Shown: positions 1 to 6,697, numbered from the stretch's first letter. The stretch: DNA of 9,586 nucleotides from an uncultured Rubrobacteraceae bacterium (GCA_902806105.1 CADCVI010000108.1:1-9586); one strand, 5' to 3'. Notes: generated by a model not told the origin, from the letters alone. Numbers and translations: made by a program.

Positions 1-318
1 TTTCTAACGGGGATTCCAGAGGCACGGCTCAAGACCGACCGTGCAGCGAACATCATGGGCGGCGCGGCGCTGCTTGCGGAGTCACAGGGGAAGAAGCCTT
101 CGAGCCTGGGCGGTTGGCTCGGCGCCGTGAACGGCAGGGGCGGCAACGGCAAGAGGTATCGGGCCGTGGCCGGCATTGGCGGCGGCGAGCTCTACGCGGA
201 GCAGATCTCCGAGACGCTCCGCAAGGGCGCCGTGGAGCGCACCAGGGGGGGCGAGCGGGTCGCGTTGAGGGCGCGAAGCCTGCAAACCCGAATGACGAGC
301 CAGGGGAGGGCGCTCTGA
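1..318 (+). CDS. C-terminal part of a lysozyme-like (SLT-type) domain, probably the first half of a split wall amidase (5' end outside window)
   Basis: The reading frame is open at the left edge and ends at TGA 316-318. The visible 105 residues contain LTGIPEARLKTDRAANI, then GGAALLAE, then SLGGWLGAV, and near the end GERVALRARS. This series matches my recollection of the lysozyme-like domain found N-terminal to the amidase domain in actinobacterial N-acetylmuramoyl-L-alanine amidases, where 'RLKTDPAANI.GGAALLA' and 'WYGAVARYSG' are typical. The domain would bind or cleave peptidoglycan outside the cell. Its signal peptide and any catalytic Glu lie outside the window. The stop codon overlaps the ATG of the amidase gene by one base (TGATG), and the missing second half of the family architecture is exactly what follows. 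The frame could be one half of a natural gene split or the 5' part of a frameshifted gene. The family call rests on pattern memory of a partial domain. Confidence 0.68.
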   Translation, partial: FLTGIPEARLKTDRAANIMGGAALLAESQGKKPSSLGGWLGAVNGRGGNGKRYRAVAGIGGGELYAEQISETLRKGAVERTRGGERVALRARSLQTRMTSQGRAL

Positions 319-815
319 TGGCGACCAAACCTCCAGTGAAATGGTACCCGGCGAGCAGCAGGAACTACACGGTAGCCAAGCGCCCGACCTCCAACCCTAT
401 CAACAAGATCATCATTCATGTCACCCAGGGCTCCTGGGCGGGCGCCCTCAACTGGTTCCAGAACCCGAGCGCCGGGGTGTCTGCCCACTACACGATCAAG
501 TCCTCTGACGGCCGCATCGGCCAATCGCTCAGCGACGTAAACATCGGCTGGCATGCGGGAAACTGGTCGTACAACCAGACCAGCATAGGAATCGAGCACG
601 AGGGATACGTCTCAGACTCCCGGTGGTTCACCCCCGCCATGTACCGCTCGTCGGCGAAGCTCACCGCTTATCTGTGCCAGAGGTACCGTATCCCGGTAGA
701 CCGTTACCACATTATCGGCCACAACCAGGTCCCTGGCGCGACTCACACCGATCCGGGGCGTTACTGGAACTGGACGCAGTACATGCGCCTCGTCCGGCAG
801 TACAGGAACGCGTAG
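318..815 (+). CDS. N-acetylmuramoyl-L-alanine amidase (Amidase_2 / PGRP fold)
   Basis: This 165-residue protein should cleave the bond between N-acetylmuramic acid and L-alanine in peptidoglycan. The Amidase_2 zinc site is complete: H34 in IIIHVTQG, H135 in GHNQVPG and D145 in HTDPG, with the same ten-residue H-to-D spacing as in AmpD. The catalytic Glu is expected in GIEHEG (E93 or E95), and NPSAGVSAHY and WHAGNW are family-typical. The start is ATG 318, preceded by GGGGAGGG about 8 nt upstream. The frame stays open back to about position 114, but that stretch is an off-frame reading of the upstream gene. There is no signal peptide or membrane segment, so on its own the enzyme would stay in the cytoplasm. 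Together with the 1-nt overlap, this suggests it was once the C-terminal domain of the upstream lysozyme-like protein. A phage endolysin origin is the alternative, but no phage genes are visible. Confidence 0.9.
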   Translation: MATKPPVKWYPASSRNYTVAKRPTSNPINKIIIHVTQGSWAGALNWFQNPSAGVSAHYTIKSSDGRIGQSLSDVNIGWHAGNWSYNQTSIGIEHEGYVSDSRWFTPAMYRSSAKLTAYLCQRYRIPVDRYHIIGHNQVPGATHTDPGRYWNWTQYMRLVRQYRNA

Positions 816-825
816 TCACCGGGTT

Positions 826-1770
826 CTAGGAGGGGGCGTCCTCCGCGGCGCCTCCTCCGTTCTCCTCCCCTTCTTCGGGGAGGTACAAGGCGCGCCTCAG
901 GGGGTTCTCGTGGTGGCTCCATCCGCCGGGGGAGACGTTCTTCGTGGTCTCGAGGAACATGGCGGTCCGGGCATCGAGGTTGTCTATGAGGTTGACGAGG
1001 ATGGCTTCCAGGGTTTTTGGCTGCTCGGGGGAGCCGTACTCCTTCTCGCCCTGGTGGGAGAGCATGAGGTGGGAGAGCTGGAGCGCGAGGTCCTCCGGGA
1101 AGCCCGGGATCTCGGCGACCTTCCCGGCGATGATGCGGTCGCCGAGAACCACGTGTCCCTGGAGGCGTCCGAGCGTGGTGTAGGCGAAGCCGCCCCCCTC
1201 CCACGAGAGCTCCTTCGTCTTGCCTATGTCGTGGAAGACCATGCCGAAGAGGAGCAGGTCGCGATCTACCGGGTAGAGCTTCGCTATCTCCTTCGCCACC
1301 CTCATGCACTGCACGGAGTGCTCCAGCAGGCCGCCTATCCTGGCGTGGTGCATCGTCTTGGCGGCGGGGGCGGCGCAGAAGGCCTCCCAGAGCTCCTCGT
1401 CGTCGACGATGCGCGCGAAGAGCTCCCCGAGGTAGGCATCCTCGAAGGAGAGGCCGGTTTCTATCACCTCGTCGGCAAGGGTCCTCCGGTCTTTCTCCGT
1501 AACTGGAAGGTAGTCCTCCTCCTCGACCTCGCCCGGGCCTAGCACGCGCAGGCGCTCGATCTTGAGCTGGAGCATGCCGCGGTACTCGTGGGCGTTGCCC
1601 TCGACGTAGACGTACGCCGGCCCGTCGAAGCCGTCCCTGATCTCGTGCGGAAGCCCCCACATCCGGGCGTCGATAGAGCCCGTCTTGTCGACCAGGGTGG
1701 CGATGAGGTAAGGGACGCCGCGGCTGTCGTTGCGCACTGTCGCGTCCGTTACCCGGAAAGTCGAGCGCAA
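826..1770 (-). CDS. YhaM-like 3'-5' exoribonuclease (OB-fold plus HD domain)
   Basis: This protein of at least 314 residues has an N-terminal OB-fold (about 1-78; RNDSRGVPYLIATLVDKTG, then RMWG) and an HD metal-dependent phosphohydrolase domain (about 135-290). HD-domain residues include H141/H142, H151 in GGLLEHS, H180-D181 in FHDIGKTKE, H206, H234, H239 and D263 in NLIDNLDA. Proteins of this build, such as Bacillus YhaM, are 3'-5' exoribonucleases acting on RNA and single-stranded DNA, so a cytoplasmic role in RNA turnover is likely. The C-terminus (ENGGGAAEDAPS) is a low-complexity tail. Position 1770 is a TTG with only a weak upstream GGGG. The frame stays open to 1842, and the upstream residues KFWARDLSPGV look like the family's usual N-terminus, so translation probably begins further upstream (see findings). 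The gene converges on the amidase gene, with only 10 bases between their stops. Confidence 0.88.
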   Translation of the reverse strand: MRSTFRVTDATVRNDSRGVPYLIATLVDKTGSIDARMWGLPHEIRDGFDGPAYVYVEGNAHEYRGMLQLKIERLRVLGPGEVEEEDYLPVTEKDRRTLADEVIETGLSFEDAYLGELFARIVDDEELWEAFCAAPAAKTMHHARIGGLLEHSVQCMRVAKEIAKLYPVDRDLLLFGMVFHDIGKTKELSWEGGGFAYTTLGRLQGHVVLGDRIIAGKVAEIPGFPEDLALQLSHLMLSHQGEKEYGSPEQPKTLEAILVNLIDNLDARTAMFLETTKNVSPGGWSHHENPLRRALYLPEEGEENGGGAAEDAPS

Positions 1771-1902
1771 GGATACCCCGGGGGAGAGATCCCGCGCCCA
1801 GAACTTCTCCTTAGCTGTAGGGCTCAGGGGTGATCCTTTCTAGCGATGCTGCTCGTGGATGCTCCGGCGTCGCGAAGCGGTACCAAACTTATCCCCAGCA
1901 AT

Positions 1903-1929
1903 GTTATAGAGCAGTTACGTCCCACGCAA
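1903..1929 (-). promoter_or_regulatory. Candidate promoter for the HD nuclease gene
   Basis: Read on the minus strand, TTGCGT (1929-1924) and TATAAC (1908-1903) resemble -35 and -10 boxes. The 15-base spacer is shorter than the ideal 17. Transcription would begin near 1896, about 70 bases ahead of the possible CTG start at 1827. This is an unusually A/T-rich patch in a GC-rich region, which is the main reason to propose it. The support is weak. Confidence 0.25.
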
Positions 1930-2069
1930 CCGGGACGGCCCGCTCCGGAAGGCAGGAAAAGTGACACCCCGGTACCGGCCCGTCGCCATGCAACAGAATC
2001 CGATGGCGGCTGGTCTACAGGACTCGACGCTCGCCCCGTTTCGCCGCCTGACACCCCTGGTCAAGCAGA

Positions 2070-2113
2070 CGAGAGGTGGGTTCCCGAACGAGAATTCGGG
2101 AACCCACCTCTCG
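2070..2113 (-). terminator. Perfect 19-bp stem-loop ending the ABC transporter operon
   Basis: Bases 2070-2088 are exactly complementary to 2095-2113, with a 6-base loop at 2089-2094. The arm begins CGAGAGGTGGG and ends TCCCGAA. It lies 27 bases beyond the TAA of the last permease gene on the minus strand and ahead of the next gene, which is the normal place for an operon terminator. After the stem the minus strand reads GTCTGCTTGACC, so the usual run of T is nearly absent. Many high-GC actinobacterial terminators also lack a good U-tract. A repeated palindromic element or an mRNA 3'-end stabiliser are alternatives. Confidence 0.72.
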
Positions 2114-2140
2114 GAGGGATTAGTCTAGGTCGACTACCCC

Positions 2141-3058
2141 TTAGCCCTTGACGGCGCCGGCGGTCAGGCCGGAGACGATCCTCCGCTGGAAGATCAGGAC
2201 GAGTATCACCAGCGGCACCGTGACGACGACAGCGGCCGCGGCCTGTGCCCCGTAGTTGACAGTGTAGACCGTCGCGAAGTTCGGGATCCTGACCGTGACC
2301 GGCTGCACCGCCTCGTCGAACAGGAACGTGGCGGCGAAAAGGAACTCGTTCCACGCGAAGATGAACGTCAGGATCGCCGTGGTGAACACGCCGGGCGCCG
2401 CCAGCGGCACGATCACCTTCCTGAAGGCCTGGAGCGTCGTAGCCCCATCGATCTTCGCCGCCTCCTCCAGGTCCGGCGGCAGTTCCTTGAAGAACGAGAC
2501 CAGGATCCAGATCGTCAGCGGCAGCGCGAAGACCGTATCCGTTATGATGACCGACCAGTAGGTGTTGATGATGCCCAGGGCCCGAAACTGTATGAACAGC
2601 GGGGCGATGATCGCCACGGCCGGGAAGAAGCTGATCGCGAGTATCAGGGTCATCACCAGGTTCTTGAAGTTGAACCTGAGCCGCGCTATGGCGTAGGCGG
2701 CTATCGCCCCGAAGAACAGGCATATGATCGTGGTGACCCCCGCGATGATGACGCTGTTGAGCAGCGCCTTCTGGAAGCTCGCGTCGCTGAAGATGGTCGA
2801 GTAGGACCCCCCGCTGAAGCTCTGCGGCAGGATCGTCGGCGGCGTAGCGGTAACCTCCGCCTTCTGGACGATGCTCATCTTGAAGACCCATAGCAGCGGG
2901 AAGACGCTCACCAGTACGAACACAACGAGGAACACGTAAAACAAGACGTTGTTCAGCGTCTTGCCCCCGCCGGAATCCCCCCTGCCGGAGCCCACAGCAC
3001 CCGTGGCACCCTGGGCGTTCCCCCTGGCCGCGTTGCCCGCGCCCGCCGAAGCAGCCAT
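2141..3058 (-). CDS. Sugar ABC transporter permease, MalG type
   Basis: This 305-residue inner-membrane protein is the second permease of a carbohydrate uptake (CUT1) ABC importer. Hydrophobic segments lie at about 37-60, 100-125, 135-157, 168-190, 225-246 and 273-291, giving the six spans expected for MalG. The cytoplasmic EAA loop, which docks on the ATPase, is EEAAKIDGATTLQAF from about 198, followed by VPLAAPG. The ATG at 3058-3056 overlaps the TGA of the upstream permease gene by one base (TGATG). A GGAGG lies 7 bases before it, so the two permeases are translationally coupled. The first 33 residues are a Gly/Ala/Ser-rich, probably disordered cytoplasmic tail that most MalG proteins lack. 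The product should pair with the MalF-type permease to form the channel. Confidence 0.95.
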   Translation of the reverse strand: MAASAGAGNAARGNAQGATGAVGSGRGDSGGGKTLNNVLFYVFLVVFVLVSVFPLLWVFKMSIVQKAEVTATPPTILPQSFSGGSYSTIFSDASFQKALLNSVIIAGVTTIICLFFGAIAAYAIARLRFNFKNLVMTLILAISFFPAVAIIAPLFIQFRALGIINTYWSVIITDTVFALPLTIWILVSFFKELPPDLEEAAKIDGATTLQAFRKVIVPLAAPGVFTTAILTFIFAWNEFLFAATFLFDEAVQPVTVRIPNFATVYTVNYGAQAAAAVVVTVPLVILVLIFQRRIVSGLTAGAVKG

Positions 3059-3972
3059 CAGCTATCCTCCGTCGAAGTTTGCATACCAAGGCCGTAGATA
3101 AAGAAGAGCGCGATCAGGAACGCCGTCAAGAAGGTAAACACGGCCGCCGCGTTCCCCACCGGGAACAGGATCTGGCTGATCCTGACGCTCTTGTACACGA
3201 ACGTGCTCAACGACTCGAGCTCCCGTTGGCCCATCACGAAGAACAGGTCGAAGACCCGGTAGGAGTCGAGCGTACGGAACAGGACCGCGACCAGGATGGT
3301 GCCCTTCAACAGGGGCATCGTTATCCTGAAGAAACGCTGCAACACGTTCGCCCCGTCCACCTTCGCCGCCTCGTAGACGTCGGCCGGGATCGTTTGCAGC
3401 CCCGCGAGGAGGAGCAGCGCCATGAACGGCGTCGTCTTCCAGACGTCGACGCCTATCGCCGCGATAAGGAGCAGCGTCTGATCGGAGAGGATTGGCCGGC
3501 TTATGACGCCCAGGGAGGTCGCCGCGTAGTTGATGATGCCTACCTGATCCTGAAACATCAGGCGCCACATCACGGCGGAGATTACCGTCGGGAACGCCCA
3601 CGGCACCAGGACCGCCGCCCGCACGAGCCCGCGCCCGCGGAAGGCCCGGTTGATCGCGAGCGCGATGGCGAGCCCTATTACGAACTCGATAGCCACGCTG
3701 ACCACCGTGAAGATCAGGGTGTTCGAGAGCCCGGCCCGGAAGTCGTCGCTCTGGAACATACTGACGTAGTTCTCGATCCCGACAAACTCCCCGACGTTGT
3801 TGATGCGCGCGTCGAAGAGGCTCAGGTAGAACGAGACCCCTATAGGGTAGACGGCCACCGCAAGGATTATCAGGAGCGCCGGCAGCACCATGTAGTAGGC
3901 CAGCCGACGCTCCGGGTTCCTGAGCTCCTGAAAGAAGCCGCCCCTCTTCTTGCCCCCGCTCGCGGTCGTCAC
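3058..3972 (-). CDS. Sugar ABC transporter permease, MalF type
   Basis: This 304-residue membrane protein is the first permease of the CUT1 importer. A short basic N-terminus precedes hydrophobic segments at about 26-52, 83-108, 117-140, 164-192, 224-247 and 275-296. The EAA loop is YEAAKVDGANVLQRFF from residue 200, followed by ITMPLLKG, matching the consensus that contacts the ATPase. The sequence YPIGVSFYLSLFD after the first span and VPWAFPTV in the third are typical of MalF/UgpA-like proteins. The start is GTG 3972, preceded by GGAGGAGGT eight bases away. It follows the binding-protein gene after 49 bases that include a GC-rich stem-loop, and it overlaps the MalG-type gene by one base. 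At about 300 residues it lacks the long periplasmic loop of E. coli MalF, as expected for a Gram-positive transporter. Confidence 0.95.
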   Translation of the reverse strand: MTTASGGKKRGGFFQELRNPERRLAYYMVLPALLIILAVAVYPIGVSFYLSLFDARINNVGEFVGIENYVSMFQSDDFRAGLSNTLIFTVVSVAIEFVIGLAIALAINRAFRGRGLVRAAVLVPWAFPTVISAVMWRLMFQDQVGIINYAATSLGVISRPILSDQTLLLIAAIGVDVWKTTPFMALLLLAGLQTIPADVYEAAKVDGANVLQRFFRITMPLLKGTILVAVLFRTLDSYRVFDLFFVMGQRELESLSTFVYKSVRISQILFPVGNAAAVFTFLTAFLIALFFIYGLGMQTSTEDS

Positions 3973-4000
3973 GACCCCTCACCTCCTCCGAGGGCAGTGA

Positions 4001-4015
4001 GCGGCGCTACGCCGC
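4001..4015 (-). promoter_or_regulatory. GC stem-loop between binding-protein and permease genes
   Basis: GCGGCG (4001-4006) and CGCCGC (4010-4015) form a perfect 6-bp G-C stem with a 3-base loop. It starts 6 bases past the stop of the binding-protein gene and lies ahead of the Shine-Dalgarno sequence of the MalF-type gene. In the E. coli mal operon, repeated palindromes at the same point protect the binding-protein mRNA so that it is made in excess over the permeases. The same role, or partial termination, is a reasonable inference here. A stem this short can also arise by chance in GC-rich DNA. Confidence 0.4.
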
Positions 4016-4021
4016 CCATGA

Positions 4022-5374
4022 CTAGGCCTGCCCCTGCTCGACTATGGCCTGCAGATCTTCCTGAAGGACCCCGGTTGCCTCGTCGGGCGGTATCTCCCCC
4101 GCGAGCACGGCGCTGAACTGCTCCTGCATCGCAAGGGACATGTCCGAGTAGACCGGCGAGACCGGCCGCGGCTTCGCGGTCTCGAACGCCTCGGAGGCCT
4201 CCGAGAGGTACGGGATCGCCTCCAGCACCTCCGGGTCGGCGAGGAGATCCGTGCGCGTCGGGACGAACTTGGCCTCCTTCGCGTAGAACTTCTGGGTCTC
4301 GACGGAGGTGGCGAACTCCGCGAACTTGTAGGCAGCCTCCGGGTCCTCGGCGTTGGCGTTGATGAGCATGTTCCAGCCGCCGAGCGTCCCGGCGAGCTGG
4401 CCACCCTCGGCTATGGGCAACGGGACCACCCCGACCTGCTCCGGCGTTATCTTGGACTGCTCCGGGTCGGAGATCAGGCCGTAGAGGTAGGGCCAGTTGC
4501 GGATGAACACCGCGTCCCCGCCAATAAAAGACGCCTGCGATTCGAGCTCGGTAAACGTGGTGACGGACTGGGGAGAGATGCCGTCGTCTATCATGCTCCG
4601 CCACGTCGCGAGGCCCTCGACCGACGCAGAATCGTCGATCGTGACGCTGCTCGGGTCGTTCGGATCCGTCACGTCCCCGCCGTGCGTCCTGATGTACTCC
4701 AGCCCGTTGCAGACCCCGCTCTCGCCCCGGGCGCCCTGGAAGACGAACCCGAACTTGGTGCCCGCGTCCTGCTGGACCTTCTGGGCCTGCTCCTTGAGCT
4801 CCTCCCAGGTCGTCGGGGGCGCGCTGAAGCCGGACTGCTCCAGGAGGTCCTTGCGGTAGTAGAGCAACCCGACATCCGAGTACCAGGGCACCCCGTAGAC
4901 GTCGCCATCGAAAGTATTCGATTGTATGGAGCCCGGCGTGAAAGCCTGTTGCTGATCGGCGGGGAAGTAGTCCGTGAGTGGCGCGATAAAGCCATTGGCG
5001 GCGAACTGCGCCGGCCAGATCACATCGCCCCCGACGATCTGGGGGCTGGATTCGCCGGCCTGAAACTGGTTCCTGAGCTGGTCGAAAAACTGGCCAGTGT
5101 CGGTAGGCGCGGCCTTGTAAACGACCTTGCCCCCCTGCTCCTGGTTGAACATGTCGACGATGCGCGGTATCCCGTTCACCTGGTCAGGACCCATGTTGAA
5201 GACGAGCTCACCGCCCCCGCCGCCGCCCTGTCCGCCACCGCCGCCGCCGCAGCCGGCGATGCCCAGGAGCGAGGCCCCCGCGAGGCTCACCCCCGAGAGC
5301 TTCAGGAAGTCCCGCCGGTTTATGCCCCGCCGCCTAGCAACCACGAGCTTGCGCCCGCCTCTGTCCGTCGCCAT
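4022..5374 (-). CDS. Extracellular sugar-binding lipoprotein of the ABC importer (family 1 solute-binding protein)
   Basis: This 450-residue protein captures the sugar outside the membrane and delivers it to the permeases. The N-terminus has a twin-arginine-type signal (NRRDFLKLSG, residues 19-28), a hydrophobic stretch and the lipobox IAGC with lipid-carrying C42. A linker of twelve glycines broken by one Gln follows (43-55). The mature part has family 1 features: DVIWPAQFAANGFIAPLTDY (117-136), then GDVYGVPWYSDVGLLYYRKD, PPTTWEEL, and GGWNMLINA near the C-terminal third. The tryptophans are candidates for sugar stacking. The DVIWPAQFAANG and YGVPWYSDVGLLYYR segments remind me of trehalose/maltose binders such as those of Thermus and Thermococcus, but the ligand is inferred only. 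ATG 5374 is preceded by AAAGGAGG with a short 3-base spacing. A 93-base gap separates it from the upstream ATPase gene. Confidence 0.93.
   Translation of the reverse strand: MATDRGGRKLVVARRRGINRRDFLKLSGVSLAGASLLGIAGCGGGGGGQGGGGGGELVFNMGPDQVNGIPRIVDMFNQEQGGKVVYKAAPTDTGQFFDQLRNQFQAGESSPQIVGGDVIWPAQFAANGFIAPLTDYFPADQQQAFTPGSIQSNTFDGDVYGVPWYSDVGLLYYRKDLLEQSGFSAPPTTWEELKEQAQKVQQDAGTKFGFVFQGARGESGVCNGLEYIRTHGGDVTDPNDPSSVTIDDSASVEGLATWRSMIDDGISPQSVTTFTELESQASFIGGDAVFIRNWPYLYGLISDPEQSKITPEQVGVVPLPIAEGGQLAGTLGGWNMLINANAEDPEAAYKFAEFATSVETQKFYAKEAKFVPTRTDLLADPEVLEAIPYLSEASEAFETAKPRPVSPVYSDMSLAMQEQFSAVLAGEIPPDEATGVLQEDLQAIVEQGQA
5210..5248 (-). repeat. GGN codon repeat encoding the poly-glycine linker
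   Basis: Thirteen codons, twelve of them glycine, form a near-uniform GGC/GGT/GGG run directly after the lipid-carrying Cys codon of the binding lipoprotein. Such linkers hold the binding domain away from the membrane. The repetitive DNA could change length by slippage without breaking the frame only if it does so in threes. Confidence 0.7.
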
Positions 5375-5467
5375 CTTCCTCCTTTGGAGTCCCTGTTCCT
5401 TGACTAGAACCTATGTTACATGTCGCGTGTTTCTCCCGCCTCCGAGGGGAAGTACGCGGGTTTTCGG

Positions 5468-6661
5468 TCAGAGAATCGCCTGTTCGGTCTCGGGGTCGAA
5501 GAGGTGTATCTTGCTTGCCTCGACGGCCATCTTCACCTGCTCGCCCTCCCGGACGGTACTCTCCGGCGAGATGCGGGCCACCATCAAATCCCCGAAATCG
5601 TCGGTCGAGCCGCCTCCTGTGGCGCCTTCGTTCGTCATGTCTTCCATGCTCTGGGTACGGGCGGTAAGCTCCCTGTCGACGGCGAAGTACACGTACTTCT
5701 CGCTACCCATGCTTTCTATGACCTGAGGCGTAACTTGCACGCAGTCGGAGTCCGCCGTTATATCCACGAGACTGGCGTCCTCGATGTGCTCCGGTCGTAT
5801 CCCGACGATGACCTCTTTGTTGACGTATTCGCCGACGTCCGGGTGTTCCCCTATGGCCTCCCGCGTCAGCTTGATGCGCGTGCTGCCGAAGGCCACCACG
5901 TAGCCACCGTTCTCCTTCTCGAGGTGGGCGCGGATAAAGTTCATCGCCGGGGACCCGATAAAGCCCGCGACGAAGATGTTCTTCGGGTAGTCGTACATCT
6001 CCTGCGGCGAGGCGACCTGCTGCACGACCCCATCCTTGAGGACCACGATGCGGTCGGCCATCGTCATCGCCTCGGTCTGATCGTGGGTGACGTAGATCGT
6101 GGTCACCCCGATGCGGTTGTGGAGCTTGCCGATCTCCGTGCGCATCTGCACCCTCAGCTTGGCGTCGAGGTTGGAGAGGGGCTCGTCCATGAGGAAGGCC
6201 TTGGGCTCACGCACGATGGCGCGGCCGAGGGCGACCCGCTGGCGCTGGCCTCCCGAGAGGGCCTTCGGCTTGCGGTCCAGGAAGCGCTCGATCGAAAGTA
6301 TCTTGGCCGCCTCGTTGACCCGGCGGTCTATCTCGGCCTTGTCCATCTTCTTGAGCTTGAGCGCGAAGCCCATGTTCTCCCGGACGTTCATGTGCGGGTA
6401 GAGGGCGTAGTTCTGGAAGACCATTGCTATGTCGCGGTCGCGCGGCTGCAGGTCGTTGACGACGTTGTCCCCTATGAATACCTTGCCGCTGGAGATGTCT
6501 TCGAGACCCGCGATCATGCGTAGGGCCGTAGATTTTCCGCACCCGGAGGGTCCCACGAAGACTATGAATTCTCCGTCCTTGATGTCCAGGTTCATGTCCC
6601 GGACGGCGACCACGTCCCCGCTGTAAACCTTGTTTACGTTCTCCATAGTGACTTCCGCCAC
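5468..6661 (-). CDS. Sugar ABC transporter ATP-binding protein (UgpC/MsmK/MalK type)
   Basis: This 397-residue ATPase powers the importer from the cytoplasmic side. All nucleotide-binding motifs are intact: Walker A GPSGCGKST (37-45), Q-loop Q83 in VFQNYALYPH, signature LSGGQRQR (135-142), Walker B AFLMDEP (155-161) with catalytic E160, D-loop SNLDA, and switch H193 in VTHDQTEAM. The C-terminal half (about 240-397) is the regulatory TOBE/OB domain, with VGIRPEHI and a final KIHLFDPETE typical of UgpC/MsmK. About 28 residues (331-358, Gly- and acid-rich) appear to be inserted in that domain. The start is GTG 6661 with AGGAGG five bases upstream; an internal ATG at 6646 has less support. This class often serves several sugar transporters. 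Here the gene comes first in its own operon, ahead of the binding protein and two permeases. Confidence 0.97.
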   Translation of the reverse strand: MAEVTMENVNKVYSGDVVAVRDMNLDIKDGEFIVFVGPSGCGKSTALRMIAGLEDISSGKVFIGDNVVNDLQPRDRDIAMVFQNYALYPHMNVRENMGFALKLKKMDKAEIDRRVNEAAKILSIERFLDRKPKALSGGQRQRVALGRAIVREPKAFLMDEPLSNLDAKLRVQMRTEIGKLHNRIGVTTIYVTHDQTEAMTMADRIVVLKDGVVQQVASPQEMYDYPKNIFVAGFIGSPAMNFIRAHLEKENGGYVVAFGSTRIKLTREAIGEHPDVGEYVNKEVIVGIRPEHIEDASLVDITADSDCVQVTPQVIESMGSEKYVYFAVDRELTARTQSMEDMTNEGATGGGSTDDFGDLMVARISPESTVREGEQVKMAVEASKIHLFDPETEQAIL

Positions 6662-6679
6662 CTTGGCCTCCTCTCTCCG

Positions 6680-6697
6680 GGGGGCCGGTGAGCCCCC
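6680..6697 (-). promoter_or_regulatory. GC stem-loop in the leader of the ATPase gene
   Basis: On the minus strand, GGGGGC, a 6-base loop TCACCG and GCCCCC form a perfect 6-bp stem. It ends 7 bases before the AGGAGG ribosome binding site of the ATPase gene. It could be a weak terminator for the upstream glycoside hydrolase transcript or a translation-affecting leader hairpin. No T-run follows, so the leader role is somewhat more likely. Chance formation in GC-rich DNA is possible. Confidence 0.35.

Larger units (their letters stand above)
1771..2140. other. Noncoding stretch between the HD nuclease gene and the ABC transporter operon
   Basis: I see no convincing gene in this stretch on either strand. 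The possible frames here lack a good ribosome binding site and recognisable protein motifs. It contains an in-frame 5' extension of the HD nuclease gene (1771-1827, perhaps translated), a weak promoter candidate for that gene (1903-1929), an 8-bp inverted repeat with a 13-base loop (1982-1989 with 2003-2010, one G-T pair), and the perfect hairpin at 2070-2113 that probably ends the transporter operon. The short palindrome CCGGTACCGG lies around 1969-1978. Confidence 0.6.

Noticed and set aside
245..251. Run of seven G as a frameshift or phase-variation site joining the two amidase halves
   Set aside because: The first frame still reads family-like (GERVALRARS) after the run, so the frame change would have to occur later, nearer 270-317. 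A shift at the run would lose that match.
114..317. Possible 68-residue N-terminal extension of the amidase in the same frame
   Set aside because: It reads as Arg/Gly-rich junk and overlaps the other frame, which has lysozyme-like motifs. ATG 318 has a good ribosome binding site.
829..844. GGAGG/CCTCC hairpin as a shared terminator between the converging amidase and HD nuclease genes
   Set aside because: The stem is only 5 bp, lies inside the HD nuclease coding end, and has no T-run. It is likely chance in GC-rich sequence.
1824..2151. Open frames on both strands in the noncoding gap (about 76 and 101 codons)
   Set aside because: They lack ribosome binding sites and recognisable motifs, and one runs through the perfect hairpin. 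They look like open frames arising from high GC content.
5375..5467. Promoter or terminator in the 93-base gap between ATPase and binding-protein genes
   Set aside because: TGTAACAT looks like an extended -10 box, but no -35 pairs with it. A 5-bp CCCGC/GCGGG repeat with a 16-base loop is too weak to call.
3079..6523. Long plus-strand open frames opposite the permease and ATPase genes
   Set aside because: They are charged, low-complexity antisense readings of genes whose minus-strand motifs are unmistakable.
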